A stretch of DNA of 64,000 bases from Acetobacterium sp. KB-1. Lineage in GTDB: Bacteria; Bacillota; Clostridia; Eubacteriales; Eubacteriaceae. The stretch spans positions 1,052,578-1,116,577 of the forward strand of contig NZ_CP030040.1 in NCBI RefSeq assembly GCF_003260995.1. The letters run 5' to 3'. Numbering within the stretch: position 1 is the stretch's first letter; each line of letters opens with the position of its first letter. The notes beneath the pieces are model-generated. The model worked only from the letters and a program-made list of their open reading frames with translations, searched no databases and was not told where the DNA came from. The translations under genes and the position numbers were made by a program. Positions 63,905-64,000 of the stretch are shown here, one piece after another.

Positions 63905-64000
63905 CTATTTCACTTCTACTCTTTCAGACTCCGAATAGTCATGCTGGACATTTTTCTTGCTGATGATTTTTCTTTCTGAAATCTTTCGGTAGCAGCCCAT
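63905..64000 (-). other. Possible C-terminal end of a gene outside the window
   Basis: On the minus strand one frame is open from the window edge to a TAG at 63905 (31 residues, Lys/Ser-rich, reading KISERKIISKKNVQ), and another to 63916. No family is recognisable and nothing decides between the frames, so this may be untranslated. Confidence 0.2.

Overview
The window looks like chromosome from a low-GC, Gram-positive anaerobe of the Clostridia. An acetogen of the Acetobacterium/Eubacterium type fits best. This is an inference from gene content: strong AGGAGG ribosome sites, sigma-A type promoters with 17-base spacers, Clostridia-type ChW repeats, an NPKTG cell-wall sorting signal, an ECF transporter, a radical-SAM lysine 2,3-aminomutase with beta-lysine acetyltransferase, an Fe-S/flavin enoate-reductase type enzyme, and three very large chemoreceptors. 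I recognise no rRNA, tRNA, CRISPR array, prophage or insertion sequence.

Layout. 1-7.9 kb is a signalling block: the end of a flavodoxin-like gene, a degenerate GGDEF protein, a FIST-GGDEF diguanylate cyclase, a chemoreceptor and an HD-GYP protein. 8-10.4 kb carries threonine aldolase and an unrecognised gene. 10.6-16.9 kb is a complete pyrimidine operon on the minus strand (pyrB-I-C-F-K-D-E, then a DJ-1/PfpI gene), with a clear promoter and a leader hairpin that may be an attenuator. 17-22.4 kb has a fumarylacetoacetate-hydrolase family enzyme, an ABC-2 exporter followed upstream by rsmA, and a secreted CHAP protein. 22.5-25.6 kb is a second chemoreceptor. 26-31.2 kb has small hypothetical genes, an isolated promoter-to-terminator unit that could encode a 42-residue membrane peptide, the kamA-ablB compatible-solute pair and a 2-hydroxyacid dehydrogenase.

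31.2-38.5 kb holds two TetR-linked modules (one with an FMN-binding lipoprotein-like gene, one divergent from an ABC-2 exporter), a membrane-anchored glycerophosphodiesterase, a truncated flavodoxin remnant and a nested inverted-repeat element. 38.5-46.8 kb has a divergent thymidylate-synthase-like protein, two metallo-beta-lactamase-fold proteins, a sortase-anchored surface protein, an enoate-reductase type flavoenzyme with palindromes at its promoter, and an ABC-F ATPase. 46.9-51.8 kb is a run of small acetyltransferase, cupin and secreted-protein genes. 52-55 kb is a third chemoreceptor, with a cysteine-rich PAS domain. 55.4-57.4 kb contains a methyltransferase gene interrupted by an in-frame TAG, an acetyltransferase and an FMN reductase. 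57.5-63.9 kb is a tightly overlapping five-gene operon: S component, EcfT, fused EcfA and two half-size ABC transporters, preceded by a long palindrome. It resembles siderophore or iron uptake loci of streptococci.

The points most worth a second look are the isolated 27.5-27.8 kb transcription unit, the 35.7-35.9 kb structured element, the UAG-interrupted methyltransferase, the ThyA-like protein, the ECF plus ABC operon with its palindrome, the Cys-rich PAS chemoreceptor, and the hairpin in the ABC-F leader. Many starts were moved downstream of the longest possible frame because a good ribosome site sits at the internal ATG. Functions are assigned from motifs read by eye, without database searches.
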